64,000 nucleotides of DNA from Phascolarctos cinereus (taxonomy: Eukaryota; Chordata; Mammalia; Diprotodontia; Phascolarctidae), in the NCBI RefSeq assembly GCF_002099425.1, contig NW_018344336.1, forward strand, positions 778,001-842,000, written 5' to 3'. The position numbers and the translations under genes were made by a program. Below, piece by piece: positions 44,350 through 56,890 of this stretch; within the stretch, counting starts at the first letter, position 1, and each line of letters opens with the position of its first letter. A model generated the notes under the pieces. That model did not search any database. It was not told where the DNA came from and saw only the letters and a list, made by a program, of their open reading frames with translations.

Positions 44350-45240
44350 TTTTTTTTTTTTAATATTCCTATTAAATATATTTTTACATCAGTGATATTG
44401 TAAGTAAGAATTAGAACCAATAAAAGGAACCACTAGAAAGAGGAAACAAAACTCAACAGAAGAAAAAAAATAGCAAATAGTATGCTTTGATCTGCATTCA
44501 AACTCCATAGTTCTGTCTTTGATGTGGATAGCAATTTCCACCATGAGGCCTTTGGGTATGTGTTAGATCCCTGTAATGCAGAGAAGGGTTAAGTCTATCA
44601 ACATTAGCCCTCACAGAACATGGCTATTATTGTGTACAGCGTTCTCCTGGTTCTGCTCACTTCACTCAGCATCAGACCATACAATTCTGTCCAGGTTTTT
44701 CTGAAGTCAGCCTGTTCATCATTTCTTATAGCACAATAGTATTCCATTACGTTCATATACCACAACTTATTTAGCCATTCCCCAATTGATGGGCGTTCCC
44801 TCAACATCCAGTTCTTTGCCACCACAAAAAGAGCTGTTATAAATATTTTTGTACATGTGGGTCCTTTTCCCATTTGTACGATCTCTTTGGGATATAGCCC
44901 TAGAAGTGCTGTTGCTCGGTCAAAGGGCGTGCACATTTTTATAGCCCTTTGGGTATGGTTCCAAATTGCTCTCCAAAATGGTTGGATAATTTGAGAACTC
45001 AACCAAGAATACATTCGTGTTCCAATTTTCCCACATCTTCTTCAACATTTTTCATTTTCTTGTTTTGTCATCTTTGCCAAGATGATAGGTATGATGTGGT
45101 ATGTCAGAGTTGTTTTGATTTGCATTTCTGTAATCAAAAGTGATTTAGAGCATTTTTTCATGTGACTGTAGATAGCTTTAATTTCTTCATTTGAGAAGTG
45201 CCTGTTCATATCCTTTGACCATTTATCAATTGGAGAATGG
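44350..45240 (-). mobile_element. L1 3' fragment, ORF2 C-terminal region
   Basis: Minus-strand L1, 5'-truncated, with its A tail as a T run at 44351-44361. The translation from 45240 begins HSPIDKWSKDMNRHFSNEEI and includes HMKKCSKSLLITEMQIKTT, then IIQPFWRAIW, LLGLYPKEI, FITALFVVAKNW and EWLNKLWYMNVMEYYCAIRN. These correspond to the L1 ORF2 C-terminal domain. The frame is open from 45240 to 44604 apart from one TGA at 45043-45045, where L1s usually have Trp (C-W-R). A 3'UTR of about 250 bp follows. It is therefore fairly young compared with its surroundings, but dead. Confidence 0.9.
44604..45014 (-). pseudogene. L1 ORF2 C-terminal remnant (open frame)
   Basis: The longest stretch of real protein homology in the window, about 136 codons. 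It matches the end of L1 ORF2p after the reverse transcriptase domain, with the typical LLGLYPKEI and W-NKLWYMNVMEYYCAIRN blocks. It lacks endonuclease, reverse transcriptase and most of the Cys-rich region because the element is 5'-truncated. It cannot be functional. Confidence 0.88.
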
Positions 45241-47206
45241 CTTGTACATGTATTTTCTAAGTGAGCTGAAATAGTGGCCAGTTGTAGGGAATTCTAAAGA
45301 AAAGGAGGGAGATTTTGCCTAGGAGATCAATCCATTGTTCCAACTTAATTTATATTCTGCTATAGGGATGCTTTGGAATAAATCACCTGTTCACAATTAC
45401 ATGGTTCAAGGAGTCTGGTGAAAGTACTGAATCTCTTTGGCCAAAAATCGCCCCATGAAAAGCCAAATGCAGATGTAATTCCCTATAGGTCCTCTTTTGG
45501 TCAAGATTGCTATTGATATTACTGTTAAGGAGACTGTGTACAGAGTGTGTTTGGACTACAAAAGGAAATTTCCAGCTTGCTAAGGAGTTAGAAGATATGC
45601 CAGTTAGCTTTGGAACTAACTTTATGTATACTTAGAAATATGTATACTGGTAAAAAGTATGAGCATTGTGATAATTATACAATAAAAATAAATAGACTAG
45701 TACATACATTCCAAGGAGGGTATGGCCTTTGAATCCCAAATATCTGCTCCAGGTAGCCCCTTGTCACATTGAATATTGGGGCTGCTCGTGGGATCTTTTA
45801 AGGATATTTTTTGTTGGGTACTGGAGATTAGAATATCGAATTTCCCAAATAGGAGATAAGTCTTCTCTCTGCATATCCAGATGTTGAGTAAAGAGCTGAG
45901 AATGAGTATTAGGTGGGGTATGACTGAAGGAACATAGATTGTGTGAGCTTGAAGGAAATTTGGAATTCATATGATGAATGAGCATGTAGAAGGTGCAAAT
46001 TCATGATTACAAGGATCTATAGAAGAGAAAGTAAAGGATGTATATCTGGTGTCTAGGAATGGACATTTTCAGAAACAGGAGGATTTGAGTAACAGAGTGT
46101 CAGGCCTGGGAATTGCCATGGAGATGAAAATGAGAGAGCTGGGAGTGACCATAGAAGAGGGGTCAGGAACCTTTAAGGCAGAAGATGTTAGATCTTGCAG
46201 TACACTCCAAACCCCTTTATATTTTATGTGGGAAGGTTCATAGGACAGAAATTATCTGCTGGGGAAGGGACTTTAGATTGCCAAGCCTCAGAAAAGGCAG
46301 GTTTTGTTGTTTGATGTATATACTGAATGGACTTGATGATTGTCCATTTATAACAAATTCTTTAAAAATGAGTAAGATAGATTTTTTAGTAGCAGGTCAT
46401 TTATTCCAATATATTCTTCTTGAGTTCCACATATTTCTTTTCTTTAGTAAAGAATGCTGTTACTGTTACTATCAACAAAAATTAACATTGAGCAAATTTG
46501 CACAAAAAAACAAGATTTTCATTACAGAGAGTGTATTATGAAAAAGACGTCTTTTCCAAATCATCATATTGGCAAGACCCATGTACAATGTAATAAGAAT
46601 CTAATTAACGACAAACAAAAATGATTACCTCACCCAATTCATAAGGATATGGATTTAGAACCCAAATGGCATATCTTGAATGGTCCCTAGAACCCTAAAG
46701 GTTTGGTCTTCCAGGTACTTTTCAGGTGGAGTTGTTGAGAGTAGTTGAAAGCAGAGATACATAATATCTGAGCAAGAAGTTAAATCCTGCCTCTGAATGT
46801 AACAATGGAGAGTGGAAAGTGAAGCCAGAATATGTGATGTTGGGCGGAACTGGAACCCAGACTGTGTGGGCTTGAGAGAAACTATGAACCCTGAATCCTG
46901 AGGTAGAGCTGCCTGTGGAATCACCAATGTCATAGTTCAGAGGGCCTAGAACGGGGACAGTGTTCAGGAGCCAAGCAAGATCATGGTCGGAAAAAGGAGG
47001 ATTTTGGCAACTGGCCTCATGTAGTCATGGAGAAGAGTATGAATGACATATGAGGGCAGTTCCAAAAAGCGATATTACAGCAAATGCAAGCTCCTTCTAA
47101 CTTCTGGACAACATCAAATTGGAAGCGCCTTCAATTAAGCATGCAGGTATTGGGGTTTTGCGGGTTTTTTCCTAGCCAAGCTAAACTTTTTTGATAGAGT
47201 GTAGAG
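45241..47206 (+). repeat. Array block: S2, S3, S3 tail, S4
   Basis: S2 from 'tgtattttctaagtgagctg', S3 from about 45715, an S3 tail to about 46630, S4 to about 47090, then the ~115 bp spacer ('catgcaggtattggggtttt'). 45241-46250 is a third, more diverged relative of 18250-19250 and 38750-39750. Confidence 0.72.
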
Positions 47207-47319
47207 CAGGGGTGGTGAACTTGCGACCTCAATGGCCCAATTGGATTGAGTCAGAGGGCTGCACTTGAGGACCTAGAGGGCTACATGTGGCGTTGAGGCT
47301 GCAGCTTCCTCAATCTTGG
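47207..47319 (+). mobile_element. hAT-like MITE, short internally deleted form
   Basis: Left end 'caggggtggtgaacttgcga' is better kept than in the copy at 35336. It then has the same internal join ('gattgagtcagagggctgca') and right part 'gaggctgcagcttcctcaat'. Confidence 0.75.
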
Positions 47320-47506
47320 ACTCTAGATGATAGGAGCTTTTGCATTCTAAGGCTATACTCTCCTATGATCTATAAAGACTTTTACATTCAGAGCCAATGA
47401 CTTCTGTTCTCATATATCACCTAGCAATCAAACTAAGTGATTTTCTGCATGTTCCAAGATATGGCCTTTGGAGACTCAGGGTATTTTGTTCTCATATATC
47501 ATTGGA
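47320..47506 (-). repeat. Inverted S4/S3 segment
   Basis: 'gcattctaaggctatactct', 'cctatgatctataaagactt', 'cattcagagccaatgacttc', 'caatcaaactaagtgatttt' and 'ggagactcagggtattttgt' are reverse complements of forward array motifs. Pairs with 35449-35627. Confidence 0.7.
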
Positions 47507-47924
47507 CTTGGCCCAAATAGTGACCTATTGCAAGTCATTTCAAAAAAGAAGAAGAAATTAGATTTTTATTATAAGATCAGACGTAGATTCCAATTTATTT
47601 CATAGTATGCATCGGTGATAGAAAAATAAAACAAAAAATCTGACATTCTTAACCAAAGGAGCACTAAGAATAACGTGAAAATACTCTCCATTTTATGGCC
47701 ACCCAAAGCAACACTGTCATCCCCAAATATCTATAGAGGAAACCCAGTGAAATCCACTGAAATTGCTTTATTGAAAAAGATAGCAATTGATAGTAGTATT
47801 TCTCATAATGATGATTCATTTTTTGGGGTCATTACAACTTGGAATTATATGAGGAAAAGATTTCTTTTTCAAAATCAGTATATTAGTAAGATTCATGTGT
47901 CTTCTTAAAATAAAACTCAGTTCC
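47507..47924 (+). repeat. Array block: S4 3' part
   Basis: Forward S4 from 'cttggcccaaatagtgacct' to 'agattcatgtgtcttcttaa' and 'aataaaac', ending at element X copy 2. It parallels 35628-36045. Confidence 0.7.
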
Positions 47925-48548
47925 AGTCAGCCCCCTATTTGGGACCCTGTCGAGGCAGGAAAACCTCTATGCCCCTTGCCAGCAGGAAGCAGTTTCAGAA
48001 GCTGAGACCTTCGCCCCTTATCCCAAAGAAATTTGGGTCCCATTTATTTCAGGGAGGAGTGATGAGGATTGAATCTAAAGCCCCAAAAGGAAAAATGCTG
48101 GACTTTCCCAAATCTTTACCCAAAATATTTTTCCCAATCTCTGGTATTAGTCTGAGGTTATAATCCCATCAACTGGCCTTACATTATGGCTATGGATAAT
48201 CTCTGTTAGCCTTTACCTACCCTGGCCCTCCTTTGTCTTACCAGCCTAAGGCCACTGGCCATTTCCAAACCTTACTCCTTGCTCGCTTCCAATCTCCCTT
48301 GGCCACCTGGTCCAGGTCCCTGGAGTTCTATTACCTCATAGCCTCCAGGGCCTCTCCTAGATATCTCCCATGGTTGTTCTGTATACAAAGGCCATCTTGT
48401 CTCCATTAAACTGCTCAGATTCTAAAAATCTAACCACAGCTCAGATTCTTGTAATGTAGCCACTAGCTCATTCACGTTCAGACTCTTGAAGACTCTTCCC
48501 AGTATGACAGATGTTCTAATAAACCTTGTCTTCGGCTGAAAAAAAAAA
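47925..48548 (+). mobile_element. Unclassified dispersed element X, copy 2
   Basis: Starts near 'tccagtcagccccctatttg' and ends 'ctaataaaccttgtcttcgg' plus a clean A run. The middle (48036-48467) differs from copy 1 by what looks like a single base deletion. The first 110 and last 80 bases differ at many positions. This contrast is unusual for a simple duplication. Confidence 0.55.
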
Positions 48549-48559
48549 GATTTTCATAT

Positions 48560-48672
48560 TCAGAGCCAATGATTTCTTTTCTCAAAGATCACCTACCAAT
48601 CAAATGTGGTGATTGTCAGGATGTTCTGAGATATGGCCTTTGGAGTCTGAGGGCATTTTGGCTAAGATATCA
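48560..48672 (-). repeat. Inverted S4 segment
   Basis: 'cagagccaatgatttctttt', 'caatcaaatgtggtgattgt' and 'gctaagatatca' in reverse orientation to S4. Pairs with 36690-36802, with element X just upstream in both. Confidence 0.7.
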
Positions 48673-48963
48673 TTATACTTGGCCAAAATAGGGACCAGTT
48701 GCAAGTCACTTCAAAAAATAAGAAGAAATTAAATATTTATTGTGAGATCAGATCTAGATTCCAATTTATTGTGTTGTATGCATTGGTTATAGAAAAAGAA
48801 TAAAACTATGAGATCCCTAACCAAAAGAATATAATAACATGGTTGTGGTGAGATTACTGTGTATTTTTTGGGTAGCCAAAAAATAAAAAAGCCCAAATCC
48901 CAGAAAACCTGAACACCAGAACAATTACAGTTTCACGTATTCTTTTTTTAGTAAACACTGCTG
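48673..48963 (+). repeat. Array block: S4 part, S3 tail
   Basis: S4 text to about 48838, then a jump to the S3 tail ('gtggtgagattactgtgtat') up to 'ttagtaaacactgctg'. The final 11 bases are the left target duplication of HAL1-like copy B. Confidence 0.7.
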
Positions 48964-50742
48964 GAGGTTTCTGGGAAGATGGCTGAGTAGGTCATAAAAT
49001 TCCAACCTCCAGATTTCCCCCACAAAAGAGGTAGTAGTAGTATATCATGGCAAACATGGATTGGTAAAAAGAAATGAGAGTAGGGGCAAACCAGTTGTCC
49101 TCCTGGGACAATCAGAGAAGATCTGAAGGAAAATTCCAGGATGTGGTTTGGTCCCAGTGAAGAGTAATCAAGCCCAGGCTAGGTCCACTTAAACAACAAG
49201 CAGCAAGCCCTGGACTTAGCTGAGGTGGGAAGCTGCCTTGGCCCCAGCCACAGGAACTCTTACCCCCTGGACACTGAGGGGAGTTGGGAATTAGACCTGA
49301 GGAAGTTTGAGGGACCCTCTGCTGACCAGGAATGACAAATCCAGCTGTGCTGGGGAGAAGCTGGGAGAGAAGGAACCAGCCCATGCCCAGTGAGTGCAGA
49401 AGCAGTGGGGCTGGAACGCCAGTGGCTGTGGGCACTTACAAGAGGCTGGAGGTTTTCGTTTTGGTTCCAGGCCAGAGGGGATTACTGAAGGTGGATCTGA
49501 GGCCAGAGGAACCATCTCGCATACCTCAGAGTAGAGATGATTATAAAACATAAGCTGGTACAATTTAAAAACATTTAAAAAATGAGCAATCAAAGGAGAA
49601 AGAAGTCAATCATAGAGAATTCTATGGGAATAGAGAAGAATGGGGTTTATCTTCAGAGGAGGATACTAAAGCAAAGAAACCCTCTTCAACCCCAAAGTGT
49701 AATGTCAAATTGTCACCTGCCCACAAAAAATTCATAGAAGAATTTCAAAAAGATTAAAAATGGCAAATGAGAGAGATTTGGGACAAATTTTTTAAAAAAA
49801 TATCAATGGCAATGGAAGGAGAAGACAAGGATACTTGGGGTGGTAGGTTAAGTAATATGAGGGCAAGTCAGTGGGTTGAAGTAGAGTAGAGGAGTCAGGA
49901 TGTGTAGGAAGTAAGAGATACACACAACAATTGAATAAAAATCAGGGAAAAAGGAGCAGATGTGCTAATTATGATCTTGGACAAAGCTAAAGCTAACATA
50001 GATTTAATGAAAAGAAAAAAATAGGGAAACTACACTATGTGTAGTATTCGAAACAACTAGACGATATAAAGGTGAAATATTGCTGTAGTGTAGGGAATGA
50101 CATGTTGGTAGACTTGGAAAAATATGGAAAGACTTGGACTTATGAAGGAAGAGATTATCCACCTTCAGAGAAACAGAAGATAAATAAGTATAGTATGGTC
50201 TTACATAGTGGCATATGAATACATATGTCTATATATGAGTATGATTGTACACGTCTCAGTATATATATGTATGTAAGTGTGTACGTGTGTTTATGTTTGT
50301 ATGTATGTATATCTTTGGTATATGTGTCCATATATGTATGTATGTGTGTATATACATGCATATATGTATATAAGTATATGTGAATGTATATGTGTGTATG
50401 TGTGTGTGTGTCTGTGTATGTATCCATGTTTAACTGTAGCCTTTTGGGAGGCAGGGGGAGAAAAGAACAAAATAAAAAGTACACAGTAGCTAACAAAAGA
50501 AAACTTACAAGGAAGAAAAAAAGCAACTGATATATAGCTAACAACACAACACCTAATATTTATTATATAGGCTTTCTTCTAATGCAAATTTATTGTTATT
50601 TGTTTTGATTTCTCTCTCACGTTTTTCTGTGCAAATGACAATGCTTTTTCTTCTCTTCTTATTTTGTATTATTTTAGTTCTAGTAATTAAGTTATTTTTT
50701 TCTATTCTTATTTTGTATTCCTGTCTAAAAAAAATTTACAAA
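48964..50742 (+). mobile_element. L1/HAL1-like element with ORF1 start (copy B)
   Basis: The most complete of the group. The 5'UTR from 'ttctgggaagatggctgagt' is GC-richer at about 49140-49500. A plausible ORF1 start lies at 49582 (MSNQRRKKSIIENSMGIEKN...), open for 51 codons until TAG at 49735. After about 49800 it jumps to the 3'UTR ('ttggggtggtaggttaagta', TG/TATG tract 50205-50430, 'gtagccttttgggaggcagg') and an A-rich end. Target repeat aaacactgctg/aaagactgctg. No ORF2. Confidence 0.78.
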
Positions 50743-52929
50743 AAAGACTGCTGTTTCCATTACTATTTAAAAAATGGATGTTCAGAAATTTTGGACAAAA
50801 AAAGTAGATATTCAGTACAGAGAGTTGTTTAGGAAGAAAACTTCTCTTTGAATGTCATTATAGCAGTAAAACCAATGTGCAATATAATAATGATCAAATT
50901 AACAAAATTAAAAATAAGAACTTTACACAAGTTGTGATGATATGGCTTTTGAACCAAAAATATCAAGTCTTTGATGTTTCCTAGAATATTAAAATGTTTG
51001 TCTTCCAGGTATTTTTCATGAAAAAAATGTTAGAAGTACTTGGGAGCAGAGATACAGAATTTTTAGTGTATAGCTTGGTGCAGCCATCATCCAGAGAATG
51101 AATGATATCAGAGAGCACTTTGAAGAAGGGATATCAGAGTACATAGTGCCCTGAGGCTCTAAAGTGCAGATCATGAAATATCCTGAATATAATTTTACAT
51201 GAAAACAAATGCAATCCTCCAGAATTGCTTCATTGATCATAAGTTATTGGTAATAGTATTAATGAGAATGAATATTCAGATTTTGGGGCATTAAAATATA
51301 GTTTTATGTAATATGGACTCGTAAAAGGAGAAGACTTGTTTTTGGAAATCGGTAAATATAAAACAAGAAAAGAAAAAAAATTCATACATTTAAAAAAAAA
51401 CAAAAATAAAAGAAACTTTAGCAAAAAACCCCAGAATGATAATCAGAGTGTGTTTCCTCAGATATGAGAATCTCATATGAGTTAAGATCCTTAGAAAACA
51501 AAATGTCTGGTCTTCTGGGTCCCATTAAAGAGGCCAGGTTGGTCATAGGCTAGAGCTTAGGCTCAAAAATTTCTGTATATACCATCTATGAATGGAACAG
51601 GTATTCAACTTGGAAGCTACAGTCTCTGAGCTTGATGGAAATATGTGTTTTTGAATCCTGAGCTGGAGGAGGCTGTAGAAATGGGAATGTCAGTTGGGGT
51701 ACTGACTAGAAGAGAGAGAGTGGGAGATATTCAGAGGCTGATGAGGGAAAGTGTCTGAAGAAGGATTTTAAAGGAGTTAAAGCCAGGTCTAGGAGAAGAC
51801 ATGAAGAAGAGAATATGAGATGGAGGTTAGGCATTAGAAGAAGAGATAGCTAATGCAGGATAGGTCAGAAAATGTGAGGACTGGAGTATAATCTAATTTT
51901 CCCTATGTCATAGTTGTGAGGTCTCTGAGGACCTACATTCTCTGCTATGGAATGAACATTGAAATGGAAAATGTCATCAATTTCAAGTATTTTCTATAAA
52001 CATATTCTTATTAGGCAAAAAATGTTTTCCAGTTCTAGGTAAAAAAAGAAAGGAGGAGAATTTAGAATTTCACAGTGAGATCAACTATTTATTTCAATTT
52101 ACTTTCTATTATATACTCATTAAGCAAAAAAAGATTGCCATTTTCCACCACAAAGACAAAAATGTTTGGGGAAAGTATTGATAATTTTTTGACTAGCTAA
52201 AAAATCCTCAGATAAGGTAATATAAAAGCCCTGGAAAACAATGTAATCTGATGAAGATCCTTCTTTGATAAAGAATATCATTTATATGGTCACTATTGAT
52301 AATTAATATAGAATAATTTTGACCAACAACACAAATCTCTTGAAGTTAAATTCCAAAACATTATAATGGACAGAATTAATGTTTTCAAATCATGATATCT
52401 TTTATGTTGTTAGGTACAGTACAACAAGTATCCGTTAAAAAAACAAAAATTTCTAAAATTAAGTTTATAGGTCATAGTTTCTTTGGAACCAAACCTGTGA
52501 CATCTTGGAATGTCCTTCTCATACTGAATGGCGGGGCTTTCAGTTCCCATTCAAGGGCAGTTGAGATTTTAAATACCAAATTTCCTAGCTATACTAAGTC
52601 TCACCTCTGAATGTCTGTCTTTGGAGTGGGGATATGAGAGCAAAGCAAAACTTCAGAATGCAAAATTTTACCCCTTTGAATGGGCAACAAACCACTCAGT
52701 GTTATAGCTGGAAGCTATCACCTCTTCCACCACACATTCAAAAGTGTTTGTTGAAAGTATTGATGATTTTTGACTATGTAAAAACTCCCCAGATAAGGTA
52801 AAATACCAGTGGTATGAAACAAATGCAATCTGATGAAGATCTTTCTTTGATAATGACTGCCACTGATATGATTATTAGTGATAATGGAAATAGATTATTT
52901 TTGAACAGTAGTAATAATTCCCTTAATTA
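50743..52929 (+). repeat. Array block: S3 tail, S4, S1, S2, S1 tail
   Basis: S3 tail to about 50935, S4 and tail to about 51430, full S1 to about 52475, S2 to about 52715 (empty MITE site near 52525), then a jump to the S1 3' half. The part from about 51660 has no counterpart at the equivalent place of the first segmental copy. Confidence 0.72.
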
Positions 52930-53066
52930 TTTTTTTGTATGGCAATCAGGGATAAATGACTTTTCCAGGGTCACACAGCTAAGAAGTAGCAAATGTCTGT
53001 GGATGGATTTTAACTGAGGTCCTCTCCACTCCCGGGCTGCAACATTATCTACTGTATTAGGTAGGT
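52930..53066 (-). mobile_element. Diverged marsupial CORE-SINE, antisense
   Basis: 'gataaatgacttttccaggg', 'tcacacagctaagaagtagc', 'tgaggtcctctccactc' and 'tatctactgtattagg'. Same S1-tail position as the copies at 17685 and 38156. The 5' end is decayed. Confidence 0.8.
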
Positions 53067-54307
53067 GTGTAGCACACTGGATATTTTTTTTAAACTTTGT
53101 ATTGCTAAGATTCATGTGTATAGTGATAATTGTCCAATAAAAACAAAGAAATAGAAAACTCCTTATAGATCCTAGGAGGGGCTGACTTTAGAATCCAAAA
53201 TATCAGAGATTTGGAACATTGATGTTCTGAGATTCCTGGGACTGTTCAAGGAACAATATAGCTGGCTCCAGGATCTTAGAATAGAGAATTTCTAAGCTAG
53301 GCCATAATTCCTGTCCCTGAAGGCCTCCATTTACAGTAAAAATTTTGGAGAGACTAGCATATATCGGATGGCTCATGACATATCAAGGGTACAAGTTTGA
53401 AGGAAATTTGGAATTTGGCATCATCAGGCTGATGACAGTGCAGAATCTGGAAGGCCAGAATAATGAGGGCCTTGAAGAGAGAGTGGGAGATGTACAGGGT
53501 ATAGGAATGGACATTTTCAGAAACAGGACGATTTCAGCACACAGAGTGTCAGGTCTAGGAGGTGCCATGGAAACGAAAATGAGAGAGCTAGCAGTGCCCA
53601 TAGAAGAGGGGGTATCAAAGCAAAGGGAGACCTTAGGGATAGCAAAGATCAGATCTTACAGTGTCCTGCAAAATAGGCTCTGCAATAGGTGAGGGAAGGG
53701 GTTCAGAGAATAGAAATCATCTGCTAGGGAAGGGGACACCCAGTGGAAAATATCACAACTAACAAGGATCTCTTTTCATACATATACAGTGTAGTAACAA
53801 ATATTGACCTTTTTTTTTTAAACTAATTTAAAATGTGAGAAGGTAAATTTGTTTGCACATCTTTTATTTATTCCAATATACTTTTGATTAGGCATAGTGA
53901 TGGATAAGAACAATAAATGAAGAAAATAAGAGAAAACAAAACCAAAACACCCTTCTAACTTCAAGCAGGCTTTTGAAAGAATTTAGTAAGGTTACTGTTA
54001 ATATTTTGTCTAGCACATCCACCCTGACAAAATTCCAAAATCTCAGCACAACTAAATAAAAGTATTTCCATGTACTTCTTTCTTTACTAAGACTGTTTTT
54101 TCTATGACTGTTAATAAAAATGTCTATCTAGAAATTTTTGACATTTTCTGAAGTAAAGAGAGCTTATAAGGCAGAAAATTTCTGTTCTAAAATCAACATA
54201 TTGGTGAGACTGATCAGTGTATATAGTAATCATCATTGAAATAATAAAAAGTAGAAAATAATATTTGATGCCATTTAGCATGATAGGTCTTTGAAAACTA
54301 AAATGTC
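53067..54307 (+). repeat. Array block: S2 end, S3, S4 start
   Basis: S2 end from 'gtgtagcacactgg', S3 from about 53155 to 54275, first bases of S4. It parallels 24190-25292 and 41480-42720. Confidence 0.75.
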
Positions 54308-54486
54308 TGGGGGCAGCTACGTGATTCATGACTTATTCATTACACCAATGATGTTAGTTAATGGCTTCCCTTGAGCTTCACTAATGGATCATCAGAATAT
54401 CTAGGGAATGTTGTAGAATTACAGTTGGTCTACCAGGGATTGAAGTTTCCAACTCACACATTGGAAGGCAGCAAAGTAAATGAGAT
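54308..54486 (+). other. Non-array block U, left part (second copy)
   Basis: Begins 'gggggcagctacgtgattca' and matches 25293-25470 throughout with scattered differences. Unrecognised. Confidence 0.5.
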
Positions 54487-55054
54487 TGTAAAGGAAACTG
54501 AGGAGATCCTCCACTGTCCCTCTCATGACTGCCTCATGACCTGATATAAGGGATGTAATTTAAAGGGAAACTGAGGAGATCCTCTCCAGTCCCTCCCATG
54601 ACCGCCTCCTAACCTGACATAAGGGATATAATTTAAGGTTAGTATGTGTGACCAGGAGCAGCGAGGGAATGGAATCAAAGAATAAACAAACTATGTTACT
54701 CGGACAGAACAACTCTTATCTCAAGAAATATGTGTGTGTTCAAGATTCTGGCCTATCCTTGGACGCATATATAGCAAATAGGCATCTGGAGTTTTGGCCA
54801 AGCTCCCTCTTTGTTCTAAGGTTGTTTTCTCAAGGTTTGCATAGATATTAAAAGGGCCACTTGGGAAATGGACCTTTGGAGGTCTTTGTTTTAGAGATGG
54901 GGACGCCCAACTCTGTTGGTTTTCCCAATCAGGACCCTGATGGCCATTGCTTTTGAAGTGTCCCCAGTTCTTTAAATCAAGGAGTGTCTTTGTGTCTTAA
55001 GATGTGAACCTAAAGTGAAAGTACTCTGCTGTCTGTAATCCCCTTTTGATTACA
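54487..55054 (+). mobile_element. Solo LTR, second copy, with duplicated U3 segment
   Basis: Same LTR as at 25471-25965, with TGTAAAGG and TGATTACA ends and flanks gagat/gaggt (5 bp, one difference). It is longer because about 75 bp near the left end is present twice in tandem (about 54490-54563 and 54564-54640). The TATA-like and ATTAAA sites are kept in position. It is a solo LTR fossil with no retroviral interior. The shared site with copy 1 shows one insertion followed by segmental duplication. Confidence 0.75.
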
Positions 55055-55059
55055 GAGGT

Positions 55060-56745
55060 TCATGAGGAAGGCATGATTTTTAAAAATTATAGTCTGGGAG
55101 AGATAACAAATAATAAAGCCTATAATCCAAAATGGTAGGAACTAATAAAAATGATAAGTGTTCCTTATTGTATTTTTACTTGTTTTGGTTAGCAAGGTTA
55201 TTGTACAAAGTATATAAAAGTAAGAGCTGGATTTCCAAGAAACCACAAACTGATATTTGAAATTGTCATCAGTTAATTGCTAATATCTATATATTTAGCA
55301 CATATCATTGCTAGATCTTAGTCCAATCACATCTCCCCTTCCTGACATAAGGTGCAATACTAGCTTATGCTTATGTTACTTTTTTGTTTTTATTTGAGAC
55401 AACACAGATTGATTTTGTTCAAGGTTTGAAACCCTAACAATAAAGTTTTCTAGACTGTCTATTAATCCACTACTAACCTCTTCACCTCCCTAGTCTTCTG
55501 ATCTCTTCCTTACCTTCTTACATCTAGTTAATTGCCTTTATTTAAACCAAACATCTGTACTTTAGTAGCCTTTTTTAACCTTCATTTTTCTATTATAACT
55601 TTATGTTCCTTTGGCAAAAGCCAATTAAAAGTAAATGTCCTTCCCTCTCAGCTGTTGCTAACAAAACTAGCTATTGTATTAAATACTGCTCTTCCTCTTA
55701 TTTTTGTCAGACCCATGTCCCTACCCACTCTCTGGACACAACTGCATCCTGAACAAACTATCCCCTCTTTCTTACCCAGGCACAATTTATCCTTAGTATA
55801 TAAGCAATAGCCTTTCCAAAGAAATCTCTGCCACTATAGTTGTGTGCGTGTCTGTGCATGTATGTTCTATTAGACCACAGCCTTTCTAAGAACTGGCAGA
55901 GATGTAATAATTCCCCATAATGTCTACATAATTTATGATGTATATTAATACTGAGTACGAATCTTTTTTTAATGCATACACAATTTGCAGATATGACTAG
56001 TCCTATTCACGAGTTCTATTCGTGGTGCCTTCACTTGAGGATTGTGCTTTTTCATGAGTTAAGCCTATTAAATGTAATACAAAAATTTGAGCTTACACAC
56101 TTACTATATAAATTTAAATTGGCATGAAAAGGTAACAGCAAGTGAGTCGAAATCTTGTGAAAACTGGATATTGTGTAGTTTATTATGAGTAAATCATTCC
56201 ATTTTAAAAGTGTTTACTGTGTCCAAGGCTCTGGGCCATCCCTTGTATCTTAAGGATGAACATATTGTCAAGGAAAGGAGAATTATGTTGGAATAATTTT
56301 AGAGGCTTGAAATGCTTACCAGTTATACTTAAAATTGTTTGAAAACTACTGTAAAACAGTACTAGAAGTATTCTTATCATTTAAGAAAGGAGTATGGCAA
56401 TCTATCCCTGTGCCTTAACTATTTTACACAAAGTAGTGTCCATTCACGACTAAACTCTATCAGGATAAGTGGCACAAATCTAGTAAGATTTGTTTTTGGT
56501 TTTGTTTTTGTCCACAGACTTTCCTTAACGGGTTTTATTTGCAACATTATTCTGTTAGGGGCTTTTTACTTAGTACTAACACGTTTGTCATATTCTAAAC
56601 CTGTTAAATATCCATTTAGCTCCTGGAAACATTATACAGTTCATATGTTTAGGAATTAATTTACATTAACTTTTGCACTTTGTCATAACTACATGAATTT
56701 TTTTTCATATTTTCTTAAGACTTTATAGGTCTTGCTAGTGATATT
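55060..56745 (+). other. Non-array block U, main part (second copy)
   Basis: Matches 25971-27654 with many small differences, and short open frames are not conserved. Contains C/T-rich patches such as 'accttcttacatctagttaa' but no motif I recognise. Confidence 0.5.
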
Positions 56746-56890
56746 CTTTTTTAGGTAATTAGTTTAAGTGATTTGCCCAGAGTGACACAGCTAGTAAGTG
56801 TCAAGTGTTTCATCTGAGGCCTGGATTTGAACTCAGGTCCTCCTGACTTCAGGGCCGATGCTCTATTCACTGCGCCACCTTGGTGACCCT
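56746..56890 (-). mobile_element. Marsupial CORE-SINE (Mar1-like), antisense
   Basis: 'gtttaagtgatttgcccaga', 'cacagctagtaagtgtcaag', 'gatttgaactcaggtcctcc' and 'ctctattcactgcgccacct'. Same insertion as 27655-27793. Confidence 0.9.

Noticed and set aside
49112-49593. GC-richer stretch with open frames on both strands, possible gene or CpG island
   Set aside because: It is the 5'UTR of the L1/HAL1-like element (same text at 21807-22100, 31410-31890 and 61089-61580). Only the ORF1 start at 49582 has meaning, and it is broken.
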